DNA of 64,000 nt from assembly GCA_900314845.1 (NCBI GenBank), contig OMWV01000037.1, positions 209,222 to 273,221 of the forward strand, read 5' to 3'. The notes below the pieces were generated by a model, which did not search any database, was not told the DNA's origin, and saw only the letters and a program-made list of their open reading frames with translations. Below, piece after piece: positions 8,467 through 17,191 of the stretch. Position 1 is the stretch's first letter; every line of letters starts with the position of its first letter. The DNA comes from an uncultured Eubacteriales bacterium. Its GTDB lineage: Bacteria > Bacillota > Clostridia > Lachnospirales > Lachnospiraceae. The position numbers and the translations under genes are program-made.

Positions 8467-9279
8467 ATGGAAATATTAGTTCTTATCAAACAGGTTCCAG
8501 ATGATTCCGTTGATATTAAGCTTGATCCTGCTACTGGCGCACCTAAGCTTGACGGTGTTACACCGGTAACAAACGCATTCGATACCTATGCGCTTGAGAT
8601 GGCAGCCAGATATAAGGAAGCTAACGGCGGTACAGTAACAGTTGCTACTATCGGCGATGACGCTGCAGTTTCATCTATAAAAGAATGCCTTGCAGTTGGT
8701 GCTGACAAGGGCTTCCTCATCAAGGATGATTCTTTCGCTGACTCCGATCCTACCGCAAAGGCTTATATCCTTTCAAAGGCTGTAGCTAAGCTCGAGGAGA
8801 TCAATGGAGCAAAGTTTGACATTGTATTCTGCGGAAGAGAAGCAACAGATGTTGCGAATGGTGCTGTAGCTGTTAAGCTTGCTGCTGATCTGTGTGTAGG
8901 CGTTATGACAGATGTCATCGCAGTTGACCCCGCTGACGGCGGTGTTGATGTACAGCAGCAGACAGATACAGGTTACAATGTGATCGGCCTTGCTACACCT
9001 TGTGTTGTTGCTGTTCAGAAGCCTGATTATGACCCCAGATATCCTACCATCAAGAATAAGATGAAGGCCAGAAAGGCACAGGTTCCCGTTATCACTGCTG
9101 CAGATCTCGGTACTGAGGCAGATAAGGTCGGTGCTGCTGGTTCCCTTACAAAGGTTCTCGGTTTACATGAGCCTCCGAAGAGGGAAGCAGGTATTAAGAT
9201 TGTTCCTACCAAAGAAGAACCTATTGCTGCTGTTGTAACACGCGCTGTCGGCATGATGGCAGAAGCAAAAGTACTTTAA
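8467..9279 (+). CDS. etfB: Electron transfer flavoprotein, beta subunit
   Basis: 270 residues, begins MEILVLIKQVPDDSVDIKLD, the EtfB hallmark. EtfB with EtfA holds FAD and carries electrons between dehydrogenases and their acceptors; in anaerobes the EtfB flavin can bifurcate electrons between NADH and ferredoxin. FCGREATDVANGAVAVKLA near residue 120 and ATPCVVAVQKPDYDPRYPTIKNKMKARK near 175-205 are family signatures. Strong ribosome site AGAAGGAGTG. etfA begins 19 bases after its stop. Confidence 0.93.
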   Translation: MEILVLIKQVPDDSVDIKLDPATGAPKLDGVTPVTNAFDTYALEMAARYKEANGGTVTVATIGDDAAVSSIKECLAVGADKGFLIKDDSFADSDPTAKAYILSKAVAKLEEINGAKFDIVFCGREATDVANGAVAVKLAADLCVGVMTDVIAVDPADGGVDVQQQTDTGYNVIGLATPCVVAVQKPDYDPRYPTIKNKMKARKAQVPVITAADLGTEADKVGAAGSLTKVLGLHEPPKREAGIKIVPTKEEPIAAVVTRAVGMMAEAKVL

Positions 9280-9298
9280 TTGAAGGAGGAATCATATC

Positions 9299-10264
9299 AT
9301 GGCTAAAGATATTCTTGTTGTAATTGAAGGCGCTGACGGAGCTCCCGCTGGTGTCAGCCTTGAGAATATAAACGCAGCTAAGACAGTAGCTGACGGAGCA
9401 AAGGTTATCGCTGTTTCCACATGTGAGAACTGCGCTAAGACTGCTATAGAGTATGGCGCTGACTGTGCTTATGTTATTGAAGGACCTCAGTTTGAGACAT
9501 ACAACGCTGATGTACTTGCAGATGCAGTAGCTCAGATCGCCGCAGAGGCAGATCCCGCTGCTATCCTCACTGCAGCTACACCCAAGGGCAAGGATCTTGT
9601 TCCCCGTCTTGCAGCAAAGCTCGGTGCTGGTTCTGTAAATGACGCTACAGGTCTTGAACTTGACGGTGATAAGATTAAGTTCTCCGTTCCCGTATACGGC
9701 GGCGGTATTATCTCTGATGTTGAGATCGAGTCTCCTGTTCAGGTCGCATCTATCAGAAGCGGTGCTTTCGCTAAGGCTGATCCTGAGACAGGCAAGGCAG
9801 GCGAGATCGTTAAGAAGGCAATCACAGTTGCAGATGACGCTGTTAAGTTCCAGGTAAAAGACGCTGTAAATGAGATCACAGAGTCTGTAAATCTTGAGGA
9901 AGCTGATGTCATCGTAACAGGCGGACGCGGCATGGGTTCCAAGGAGAACTACATGAAACTCCAGGAGCTTGCAGATCTTTTTGGCGGCGTTCTTGGATGC
10001 TCCAGACCTGTTTATGAGGAAGGCTGGATCAGCCGTGCTCATCAGGTAGGTCAGTCCGGTAAGATCGTAGCTCCCAACCTTTACTTTGCATTTGGTGTTT
10101 CCGGTGCTATCCAGCACATCGCTGGTATGGTTGGCTCCAAGTATATCGTAGCTGTAAACAAGGATGAGGAAGCTCCCATCTTTGATGTAGCTGATATCGG
10201 TATCGTTGGCAATGCCAATGAAGTTCTTCCTCTTATGATCGAAGAGATCAAGAAATTTAAGTAA
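9299..10264 (+). CDS. etfA: Electron transfer flavoprotein, alpha subunit
   Basis: 321 residues. The C-terminal FAD domain is clear: GGRGMGSKENY, the ELADLFGGVLGCSRPVYEEGW region, HQVGQSGKIVAPNLY and FGVSGAIQHIAGM. It lacks the extra N-terminal 4Fe-4S domain found in LctC/CarE-type EtfA, so it resembles the EtfA that partners butyryl-CoA dehydrogenase. That matters for deciding whether the upstream 2-hydroxyacid dehydrogenase really uses this pair. Last gene before a strong terminator. Confidence 0.93.
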   Translation: MAKDILVVIEGADGAPAGVSLENINAAKTVADGAKVIAVSTCENCAKTAIEYGADCAYVIEGPQFETYNADVLADAVAQIAAEADPAAILTAATPKGKDLVPRLAAKLGAGSVNDATGLELDGDKIKFSVPVYGGGIISDVEIESPVQVASIRSGAFAKADPETGKAGEIVKKAITVADDAVKFQVKDAVNEITESVNLEEADVIVTGGRGMGSKENYMKLQELADLFGGVLGCSRPVYEEGWISRAHQVGQSGKIVAPNLYFAFGVSGAIQHIAGMVGSKYIVAVNKDEEAPIFDVADIGIVGNANEVLPLMIEEIKKFK

Positions 10265-10296
10265 TCTTCTAAAACTCATTTTAATATGAATTTATT

Positions 10297-10327
10297 CAGA
10301 CCGCCTGATTAGGGGCGGTCTGTTTTT
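10297..10327 (+). terminator. Terminator after etfA
   Basis: Perfect 9-bp stem CAGACCGCC / GGCGGTCTG with an 8-base loop and a run of five T. Confidence 0.9.
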
Positions 10328-10331
10328 CATA

Positions 10332-10360
10332 TTGACCGCATAGTGATTTTGTTTTACAAT
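10332..10360 (+). promoter_or_regulatory. Promoter of the zinc-ribbon/acpP/folate run
   Basis: -35 TTGACC (10332-10337), 17-base spacer, -10 TACAAT (10355-10360). Start of transcription near 10367. Confidence 0.75.
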
Positions 10361-10375
10361 AAATTATCACATGGT

Positions 10376-10415
10376 GCAGACCTCATCCGAAGGCAGTTCG
10401 GACTTAGGATCCTGC
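10376..10415 (+). repeat. Single-hairpin relative of the two-hairpin repeat found at 60.2-60.4 kb
   Basis: GCAG...CTGC ends close an inner hairpin TCCGAA / TTCGGA. A 19-base stretch (10393-10411) is identical to 60227-60245, and GCAGACC at 10376 also matches. It falls at the very start of the transcript predicted from the promoter at 10332, so it would form the 5' leader of the next gene. Confidence 0.6.
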
Positions 10416-10446
10416 GTATTCTTTTTCCCCGGAGGACGCGATTACT

Positions 10447-10854
10447 ATGAGAGACCGTTTCAGACAATTTATGATGGGAAGATATGGGAATGACCATCTG
10501 AATGGATTGATATTTGTCATTGCTCTTGTCTTTGTCGTATTGGATATCGTCCTGAAAAAGGATATCTTTCAGATAATCGCCCTGATATGCCTTGTCCTGA
10601 TTTATTTCCGCATGTTCTCCCGAAATGTCGAGAAGAGATATGCCGAGAACCAGAAATTTCTGGGTCTGCTTGACAGAATAAAGAGCATCTTCGTCAGGTC
10701 AGGCAGATCATCTTACGGAAAGAGGACAGAGGACAGACAGTATAAGATATATTCCTGTCCCAGATGCAGACAGAAGATCAGAGTCCCCAGGGGGAAGGGC
10801 CGGATCAGGATCAGATGCCCCAGATGCGGGAACTCATTCATTAAAAAGACTTGA
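10447..10854 (+). CDS. Membrane protein with C-terminal zinc ribbon, function unknown
   Basis: 135 residues. Two hydrophobic segments (about residues 20-36 and 41-57) are followed by a basic linker and a zinc ribbon, CPRCRQKIRVPRGKGRIRIRCPRCG, with CxxC pairs about 17 residues apart. Such ribbons occur in many small clostridial membrane proteins without assigned function. Ribosome site CCGGAGGACG precedes ATG 10447. The stop is followed after 23 bases by acpP. It is first in a long co-directional run, so it may simply be co-transcribed. Confidence 0.75.
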   Translation: MRDRFRQFMMGRYGNDHLNGLIFVIALVFVVLDIVLKKDIFQIIALICLVLIYFRMFSRNVEKRYAENQKFLGLLDRIKSIFVRSGRSSYGKRTEDRQYKIYSCPRCRQKIRVPRGKGRIRIRCPRCGNSFIKKT

Positions 10855-10877
10855 TATTAATAAAAGGAGATACGATC

Positions 10878-11111
10878 ATGTTAGAAAAAATAAAAGAACT
10901 TCTTGCTGAGAAATTTGATATTGATGCATCTTCAATCACTGAGGAGACTGATTTCAAGAAGGATCTGGGGGCAGATTCACTTGACCTTTTCGAGATGATC
11001 ACGGATCTGGAAGACGAGTACAATATCACGATACCCGCGGAACAGCTTGAGAAGCTCGTTACCGTTCGTGACGTTATTGATTATCTCAAGAGCGTCGGCA
11101 TAGAAGGCTGA
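10878..11111 (+). CDS. acpP: Acyl carrier protein
   Basis: 77 residues, acidic, with the phosphopantetheine site in GADSLDLFEM (Ser34). The frame opens at 10851, but ATG 10878 follows AAAAGGAG at a normal distance and gives the standard ACP length starting MLEKIKELLAEKF. ACP carries growing acyl chains as thioesters in fatty-acid synthesis. No fab genes are adjacent. TGA overlaps the next gene's start region. Confidence 0.93.
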   Translation: MLEKIKELLAEKFDIDASSITEETDFKKDLGADSLDLFEMITDLEDEYNITIPAEQLEKLVTVRDVIDYLKSVGIEG

Positions 11112-11113
11112 TG

Positions 11114-12355
11114 ATGGATCGAGGCATTATTACCCTGAAGAAGGGTGAAGGCCGTACCCTCAAGGCAGGCGGTCTCTGGGTTTATGACAATGAGATCGCA
11201 TCCATGGAAGGCTGTACAGAAGACGGCGCCATCGTATCTGTACATGACTTTGACGAATATCCTATGGGGTGCGGCTTTATCAATTCCAGGTCAAAGATCC
11301 GGGTCAGACTTCTTTCCCGCTCTGAGAATGTCAATATCGACAGAGAATTTTTCAGGAGGCGGCTTGAAGCAGCCTGGGATTACAGAAAGAAAACCGTTGA
11401 TATTTCTTCCTGCCGGATCGTATTCGGTGAGGCAGATCTTCTGCCAGGCCTTGTCATTGACAAGTATTCCGATGTCCTCGTCATCCAGATCTCTGCCCTT
11501 GGCATGGAGCAGTTCAAGCTCATGGCTGTCCAGGTCATGAAGGAAGTGCTCTTAGCCGATGGAATATGTGTCCGGGGCATATTTGAGAGAAGTGACGGGA
11601 AGTATAGAAAGCAGGAGGGTCTCCCTGTGGTCAAAGATTTTATCACAGACCCTTTTGATACAATGGTTCCGATCTGCGAAAACGGCGTTCAGATGCTCGT
11701 GGATGTGAAGAACGGCCAGAAGACAGGATACTTCCTTGATCAGAAATATAACCGTCTGGCCATTCAGGAGCTGAGCAAGGGCATGACCGTTCTGGACTGT
11801 TTTACCCACACGGGATCCTTTGCCCTTAACGCGGCAAAAGGCGGGGCAGCGCACGTTACTGCTGTGGATGCCTCAGCACTTGCCATCTCCCAGGCCCAGA
11901 AGAATGCCGGGCTGAATGAATTCGAAGATATCATTGATTTTCGAACTGCTGACGTGCTGGACCTTCTGCCGGAGCTTGAGAGAGAAGGCCGGAAGTATGA
12001 CCTTGTCATTCTGGATCCCCCGGCATTTACAAAGTCAAGGAATTCCGTAAAACATGCCATGAAGGGCTACCGGGATATCAATATACGCGGCATGAAGCTT
12101 GTGAAAAATGGCGGCTTCCTGGCGACCTGCTCCTGCTCATCATTTATGACATATGAGCTTTTTACCAGGATGCTGCATCAGGCAGCTTCCTCCGCCCACA
12201 GGATCATCCGCCAGGTGCAGTACAGGACTCAGTCACCGGACCATCCCATACTCTGGTCCGCGGATGAATCTTATTATCTGAAGTTTTATATCCTGCAGAT
12301 AACAGATCCCTTCCAGATCAGGAAAGAAGACAGTATGACCGGAGAAGACAGATGA
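11114..12355 (+). CDS. Class I SAM-dependent rRNA methyltransferase, RlmI-like
   Basis: About 413 residues. N-terminal PUA-like domain (GEGRTLKAGGLWVYDNEIAS), then the RlmI-type linker RLLSRSENVNIDREFFRRRL, and a Rossmann methyltransferase fold with DCFTHTGSFALNAA (SAM loop), AVDASA and the catalytic-region LDPPAFTKS. E. coli RlmI makes m5C1962 in 23S rRNA; the same product is plausible but unproven here. Two ATGs compete: 11111 overlaps the acpP stop, while 11114 is better spaced from GAAGG. The rhomboid gene starts within its stop codon (ATGA). Confidence 0.85.
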   Translation: MDRGIITLKKGEGRTLKAGGLWVYDNEIASMEGCTEDGAIVSVHDFDEYPMGCGFINSRSKIRVRLLSRSENVNIDREFFRRRLEAAWDYRKKTVDISSCRIVFGEADLLPGLVIDKYSDVLVIQISALGMEQFKLMAVQVMKEVLLADGICVRGIFERSDGKYRKQEGLPVVKDFITDPFDTMVPICENGVQMLVDVKNGQKTGYFLDQKYNRLAIQELSKGMTVLDCFTHTGSFALNAAKGGAAHVTAVDASALAISQAQKNAGLNEFEDIIDFRTADVLDLLPELEREGRKYDLVILDPPAFTKSRNSVKHAMKGYRDINIRGMKLVKNGGFLATCSCSSFMTYELFTRMLHQAASSAHRIIRQVQYRTQSPDHPILWSADESYYLKFYILQITDPFQIRKEDSMTGEDR

Positions 12356-12924
12356 GGCTTTCCCTGACATATGTACTGATAGCGATAAACCTGCTGATAT
12401 TTATAGCAGAGATTCCTGTTGGGGGAAGTACCAACAGGGAGACGTCACTGAGGTTCGGTGCCCAGTACACCCCTCTGCTGGAGAGAGGCCAGTGGTTCCG
12501 CCTCTTTTCCTCCCTGTTCGTCCACTGCGGATTCTGGCACCTGATCTGCAATATGTATTCCCTCTACTGTCTCGGGCCTGCGCTGGAGAATATATTCGGC
12601 AAAACTGTATTTCTCATCATCTACCTGCTGTCAGGCATCTGCGGAAATCTGCTGACATGGAAACTGGAAAAAATGAAGGGGGATTACCGGGTTTCCATGG
12701 GGGCCTCCGGAGCAGTATTCGGCCTTCTGGGATCCTGCCTTGTTCTGGCCGTGCTGCCTGCAACAGCGCATGTATTTTCCATCCGGGGGATCATCAGCGT
12801 ACTTATCGTGAATATTGTTTACGGAGTGACCAATAAGTCCATCAACAATGCAGCCCATCTCGGGGGATTCGCCGGGGGAGCGGTCATTACTCTTATCCTT
12901 GCGGCCATCATGAAAATGTTTTAA
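12352..12924 (+). CDS. Rhomboid-family intramembrane serine protease
   Basis: 190 residues, six predicted membrane helices. Catalytic serine lies in GASGAVFG and the partner histidine in NNAAHLGGFAGG; HCGFWHLICNMYSL matches the conserved H..W.H...NM motif of loop/helix 2. All catalytic residues are present, so it should be active, cleaving membrane-spanning substrates. Starts inside the stop of the methyltransferase (ATGA overlap), suggesting coupled translation. Confidence 0.9.
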   Translation: MRLSLTYVLIAINLLIFIAEIPVGGSTNRETSLRFGAQYTPLLERGQWFRLFSSLFVHCGFWHLICNMYSLYCLGPALENIFGKTVFLIIYLLSGICGNLLTWKLEKMKGDYRVSMGASGAVFGLLGSCLVLAVLPATAHVFSIRGIISVLIVNIVYGVTNKSINNAAHLGGFAGGAVITLILAAIMKMF

Positions 12925-12928
12925 TCTA

Positions 12929-12964
12929 TGTCTGGCAGAGCTTTTTCGAAAGTACTGCCAGACA
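12929..12964 (+). other. Perfect 10-bp hairpin between rhomboid and folC
   Basis: TGTCTGGCAG (12929-12938) pairs with CTGCCAGACA (12955-12964) around a 16-base loop. No T-run on either strand, so it is not a classic terminator; it may insulate or process the message. Confidence 0.55.
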
Positions 12965-12988
12965 ATGTTTAGAAAGGCAGTCTTTCTT

Positions 12989-14281
12989 ATGAATTACGCT
13001 GAAGCTATGGATTATGTGAAAAAATCCTCCGGCAGCGGCATCCGGCCCGGGCTTGAAAGAATTTCATCTCTGCTTGAGCTTCTGGGAAACCCGCAGGAAA
13101 AGAAACCGGTCATCCATGTTGCCGGCACGAACGGGAAGGGGTCTGTATGTACCTATATTGCATCTATCCTGAATAAGGCTGGATACCGTACAGGCAGATA
13201 CATATCCCCTCCTGTCTTTGGATACCGGGAGATCATACAGACAGATGGAAAGTGGATATCAGAGCAGGCCGCGGCAGACTGCGTCAGCAGGGTAAAAGAG
13301 GCTGCCATGAAAGATGACGGTCTGAGGAATGATCCGCCTACATCCTTTGAGATAGAAACGGCCATGGCCTATCTGTATCTGGCTGAGTCGGATACGGATA
13401 TCCTGGTCATTGAAACCGGTATGGGCGGGCGGCTGGACGCGACAAATGTCGTGAAGCATCCTCTTGCCAGCGTTATCACATCCATAAGCCTGGATCATAT
13501 GAGATTTCTCGGCACAGACACCCGGTCTATTGCGCGGGAGAAGGGCGGTATCATAAAAGAAGGCCGGCCTGCCATCGTATGCGGGGATGACCCGGCAGCT
13601 CTTGGCTCCCTGACAGCTATATGCAGAGAAAGGGATGCTCAGTGCTTTATCGTAAAAACATCCGATATCCGCGACTCTTGCCTTGATCTGACAGGAGATC
13701 TTCCGGTGCGGACATTTTCCTACCGGGGCCTGTCCCTGAAGACGTATATGGCCGGCAGCTATGAACCGCTGAATGCGGCTCTTGCCATAAGAACCTGTCA
13801 GGAGGCTGGTCTTGACATCAATAAGCAGGCTCTGATAGAAGGCATCAGCAGCGCAAGATGGCCCGGCCGCTTTGAGATCATCAGAAAAGATATCCCTGTC
13901 CTGATCGACGGAGCGCACAACCCTGCCGGAGCCAGAGCTCTGGTGAGATCTGCCCGGGAGTACCTGGGAGAAAAAAAGATCATCCTCATGATGGCTGTAT
14001 TTGCGGACAAATCCTACGACGAGATCCTGTCCATCATGTCAGACCTGTCTGACACGATCATCGTATTTCGGTCAAAGTCCCCCCGGGGACTTGATCTTGA
14101 CCAGCTTTCACAGGCGGCCGGCAGGCATTTTTGTCATGTTTTTCCGGCTGGCTCCTATGCCCGGGCTGTAGAACTGGCAAAGCAGCTGGCGGCGGAACAC
14201 AAGGCAGCTGTGCTGCAGTTTGGAACCTTAAGCGTCATTTCTGATATGGAAGATCTATGGAAAGAAGATAAATACTTATGA
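12989..14281 (+). CDS. folC: Bifunctional folylpolyglutamate/dihydrofolate synthase
   Basis: 430 residues from ATG 12989 (an ATG at 12965 is also in frame but has no ribosome site and touches the hairpin). Mur-ligase fold: HVAGTNGKGSVCTYIASIL is the P-loop, ETGMGGRLDATN the folate/metal loop, SLDHMRFLG and IDGAHNPAGARAL the C-domain motifs. It adds glutamate to dihydropteroate or folates. The stop overlaps the folP start by four bases (ATGA), so folC and folP are coupled. Confidence 0.92.
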   Translation: MNYAEAMDYVKKSSGSGIRPGLERISSLLELLGNPQEKKPVIHVAGTNGKGSVCTYIASILNKAGYRTGRYISPPVFGYREIIQTDGKWISEQAAADCVSRVKEAAMKDDGLRNDPPTSFEIETAMAYLYLAESDTDILVIETGMGGRLDATNVVKHPLASVITSISLDHMRFLGTDTRSIAREKGGIIKEGRPAIVCGDDPAALGSLTAICRERDAQCFIVKTSDIRDSCLDLTGDLPVRTFSYRGLSLKTYMAGSYEPLNAALAIRTCQEAGLDINKQALIEGISSARWPGRFEIIRKDIPVLIDGAHNPAGARALVRSAREYLGEKKIILMMAVFADKSYDEILSIMSDLSDTIIVFRSKSPRGLDLDQLSQAAGRHFCHVFPAGSYARAVELAKQLAAEHKAAVLQFGTLSVISDMEDLWKEDKYL

Positions 14282-15087
14282 AGATAGGCGGAAAAATTTT
14301 TGATACGAATAAGACATCTGTCATGGCTGTCATGAACGTTACACCGGACTCCTTTTCTGACGGCGGCAAATACAAAGATCTGGACGATATACGCCGGGCA
14401 GCCGCTTCCATGATAGAGGAGGGAGCCGACCTGATCGATATAGGCGGGGAATCCACTCACCCCGGCTACACGATGATATCATGTCAGGAAGAAATTGACC
14501 GCATCATGCCGGCGCTTGAATGTATAAAAAAAGAATTTGACATTCCTGTGTCCGTCGATACCTACAAACCCCAGGTTGCCCGCGCTGCCGCGGCAGCCGG
14601 CTGCGATATGATAAACGATATCTGGGGACTGAAGTATGACAGGCAGATGGCAGATGTCATAGCAGATGCAAAGCTGCCCTGCGTTCTCATGCACAACAGA
14701 AAAGAGGCCGTCTACGGGAACTTCCTGGCGGACTGCCTTAATGATCTGAAGGAGACACTGGACATTGCCTCCCGTGCCGGTATAAAGAAAGATAAGATCA
14801 TTCTTGATCCCGGGGTCGGCTTTGCAAAATCTTATGAACAGAACCTGATCGTGCTCAGGCATCTGAAGGATTTTAACAAGCTTAACCTGCCTCTGCTGCT
14901 GGGAACATCACGAAAGTCTGTGATAGGCCTGACGCTGAAGGAGCCGGTAACAGAAAGACTGGAGGGCACCCTGACTACAACAGTACTGGCCGTGCTTGCC
15001 GGCTGGTCCTTCGTCAGAGTACACGACGTAAAAGCCAATGTAAGGGCAATAAAAATGACAAAAGCCATACTGGAAGCGGAAGAATAA
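14278..15087 (+). CDS. folP: Dihydropteroate synthase
   Basis: 269 residues, TIM barrel. Motifs: VMNVTPDSFSDGGKY (pterin/pyrophosphate loop), DIGGESTHPGY (the usual ESTRPG has His for Arg), VSVDTYKP, DIWGL, ILDPGVGFAKS, LLGTSRKS and VRVHDV. Joins 6-hydroxymethyl-7,8-dihydropterin diphosphate to p-aminobenzoate. It follows folC and precedes the FolB-FolK fusion, making a compact folate set. Confidence 0.95.
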   Translation: MKIGGKIFDTNKTSVMAVMNVTPDSFSDGGKYKDLDDIRRAAASMIEEGADLIDIGGESTHPGYTMISCQEEIDRIMPALECIKKEFDIPVSVDTYKPQVARAAAAAGCDMINDIWGLKYDRQMADVIADAKLPCVLMHNRKEAVYGNFLADCLNDLKETLDIASRAGIKKDKIILDPGVGFAKSYEQNLIVLRHLKDFNKLNLPLLLGTSRKSVIGLTLKEPVTERLEGTLTTTVLAVLAGWSFVRVHDVKANVRAIKMTKAILEAEE

Positions 15088-15122
15088 GAAGCACATGCAA
15101 AGACAGGCAGGAGGAATAATAT

Positions 15123-17102
15123 ATGTGGGAAAACAGCAGTGACAGGATTTCTTTAAGAGGTCTGGAGGTCTATGCATTTCATGGCTGCATGCCGCAGGAA
15201 AAAACGCTGGGTCAGAAGTTTATCATAAACGCGGATCTTATGTTCGATCTTGCGGGGCCTGCAAGGAATGATGACCTGAAAGAATCCGTTAATTACGCCA
15301 GGCTCTGTGAACAGATAAAGAGCTGGATGGGAGGCAAGTCCTATGACCTCATAGAGACGGCCGCAGATCTTCTTGCTAGGAAGATCCTTGTCGAATATCC
15401 TATCGTAAGAAAAGTATGTATAGAGATAGAGAAACCCCATGCTCCCGCAGCATTTCACTTTGATACGGTCTTTGCCCGCGTAGAAAGGGCCCGTCATACC
15501 GTGTATCTGAGCCTGGGAAGCAATATGGGCAGCCGCGAGGAAAACATAGCCGATGCCATAGACATGATGGACGGGCGCAGCGATATTGATATAAAGGTCT
15601 GCTCTCAGCTTTATGAGACAAAGCCCTACGGCTTCACGGATCAGCCCGATTTCATAAATGCCTGCGCCCAGGCAGAGACGATCCTTGATCCTGCTCAGCT
15701 GCTCGAAGTCATACATGTCATAGAAAAAAGTCTTGGCCGGGAGAGGCTTCAGCACTGGGGACCCCGAACAGTGGATATCGACATCATATTCTACGATGAC
15801 CTGGTCCTGGACACGCAGACCCTGCATATCCCTCATATCGACATGCAGAACAGAATGTTCGTCCTCAAGCCTCTCGCGGAGATCGCCCCCTATATCAGAC
15901 ATCCCTATCTTGGCAAAACAGTCAGTCAGATGCTCTCAGACCTTCCGGAAGAAGAGGACGATGTCACGGATCTGGGAGAACTGCGGGAAAAAATTGACGG
16001 GATTGACAGCCATATCGTATCTCTGATCGAGAAAAGGATAAAAGTCTCTGAGGATGTAGCCCGGTATAAGATCGGGACGGGAAAACCGGTCTACGACCCT
16101 GTCCGGGAAAGAGAAAAGATAGACACCATCCGGTCAAAAGTCTCCACTGATTTCAACAAAAGGAGTATGGAAGCCCTCTTTAATCAGATCATGACCATCA
16201 GCCGCAGCAGGCAGTACGAACTGATAGCCGAGAACAGCGGGGAAAGCTTTGGATTTACAAAAGTTGCCTCATTTGACAGAAATGCAGAAAAAGTCTGCTA
16301 TCAGGGGGTAGAGGGGGCCTATGGGCACCAGGCCGCCAAAGGATATTTCGGGGACAATACCCGGCTCTATCATGTCGAGACATTTGCTGATGTCCTGAGA
16401 GAAGTCAGTGAGGGCAGAGCAGAATACGGGGTGCTCCCCATAGAAAATTCCTCCACCGGCATCATAACAGATGTCTATGATCTGCTCAGCCTCTATGATA
16501 TCTGCGTCACAGGAGAATATGTCGTAAAGGTAGACCATGTACTTCTGGGTCTTGAAGGGGCACGCGAGCGCAACATAAAAACCGTATTTTCCCATCCCCA
16601 GGGACTCATGCAGTGCAGCCAGTACCTGTCCTCAAAGCCCGATTGGAACCAGATCAGTCTGAAGAATACAGCCGTAAGCGCCAGACGCGTCCTGGAGGGA
16701 GGAGATCCCACCCAGGCGGCCATAGCCGGCAGAAACGCGGCACAGTATTATCATCTTTCCGTACTTAAGGATAATATAAGCGACACAGAGAATAATTCAA
16801 CGAAATTTATCATAATAAAGAAGGAGAAGCAGTTTGAGGAAAATGCCAATGATATCAGCATTACATTTGAACTGCGCCACGAATCAGGAAGTCTCTACCA
16901 TATACTCGGCTTCATCATCTACAACCATCTGAATATGAACAAGATAGAGTCCCGCCCCATAAAAGGAGAAAAGTGGAAATACCGCTTCTTTATCGATTTC
17001 GACGGCAACCTGTCCGACGCTCCTGTCCGGGACGCCCTCAAGGGCATAGAGCAGGAATCCGACAATTTTAAGATTCTTGGCAATTACATCCAGGTCCTGT
17101 AG
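15123..17102 (+). CDS. Four-enzyme fusion: FolB + FolK + chorismate mutase + prephenate dehydratase (ACT)
   Basis: 659 residues in one uninterrupted frame after GGAGG. Domains: FolB dihydroneopterin aldolase, about 7-123 (LRGLEVYAFHGC); FolK pyrophosphokinase, about 125-277 (LSLGSNMGSREEN, then HWGPRTVDIDII); AroQ chorismate mutase, about 283-372 (LREKIDGIDSHIVSLIEKR); prephenate dehydratase, about 391-566 (YQGVEGAYGHQAA, GVLPIENSSTG, and NNSTKF with the catalytic Thr near 560); ACT domain, about 575-659, keeping the GSLYHIL and ESRP phenylalanine-binding motifs. FolB-FolK fusions and CM-PDT P-proteins are each known; joining them links folate and phenylalanine synthesis in one chain. All catalytic motifs seen are intact. 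Confidence 0.93.
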   Translation: MWENSSDRISLRGLEVYAFHGCMPQEKTLGQKFIINADLMFDLAGPARNDDLKESVNYARLCEQIKSWMGGKSYDLIETAADLLARKILVEYPIVRKVCIEIEKPHAPAAFHFDTVFARVERARHTVYLSLGSNMGSREENIADAIDMMDGRSDIDIKVCSQLYETKPYGFTDQPDFINACAQAETILDPAQLLEVIHVIEKSLGRERLQHWGPRTVDIDIIFYDDLVLDTQTLHIPHIDMQNRMFVLKPLAEIAPYIRHPYLGKTVSQMLSDLPEEEDDVTDLGELREKIDGIDSHIVSLIEKRIKVSEDVARYKIGTGKPVYDPVREREKIDTIRSKVSTDFNKRSMEALFNQIMTISRSRQYELIAENSGESFGFTKVASFDRNAEKVCYQGVEGAYGHQAAKGYFGDNTRLYHVETFADVLREVSEGRAEYGVLPIENSSTGIITDVYDLLSLYDICVTGEYVVKVDHVLLGLEGARERNIKTVFSHPQGLMQCSQYLSSKPDWNQISLKNTAVSARRVLEGGDPTQAAIAGRNAAQYYHLSVLKDNISDTENNSTKFIIIKKEKQFEENANDISITFELRHESGSLYHILGFIIYNHLNMNKIESRPIKGEKWKYRFFIDFDGNLSDAPVRDALKGIEQESDNFKILGNYIQVL

Positions 17103-17129
17103 ACATGTCCCGCAGAGATACGATATAAT
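17100..17129 (+). promoter_or_regulatory. Promoter of xpaC-telA
   Basis: -35 TAGACA (17100-17105) overlaps the stop codon of the fusion gene; 18-base spacer; -10 TATAAT (17124-17129). A small hairpin GAGCAG/CTGCTC (17151-17166) lies in the leader. Confidence 0.6.
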
Positions 17130-17191
17130 AAGAAAGCAGGCAAATATCAGGAGCAGTTATCTGCTCTCCACTGGCTGAAGGAGGAAATGAT

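Noticed and set aside
9221..10279. Long minus-strand frame (352 codons) opposite etfB/etfA
   Set aside because: Low-complexity Ser/Cys/Leu-rich translation, fully antisense to clear etf genes with matching codon phase; a shadow frame.
12929..12964. Hairpin after rhomboid as a terminator
   Set aside because: No T-run on either strand; kept only as a structural element.
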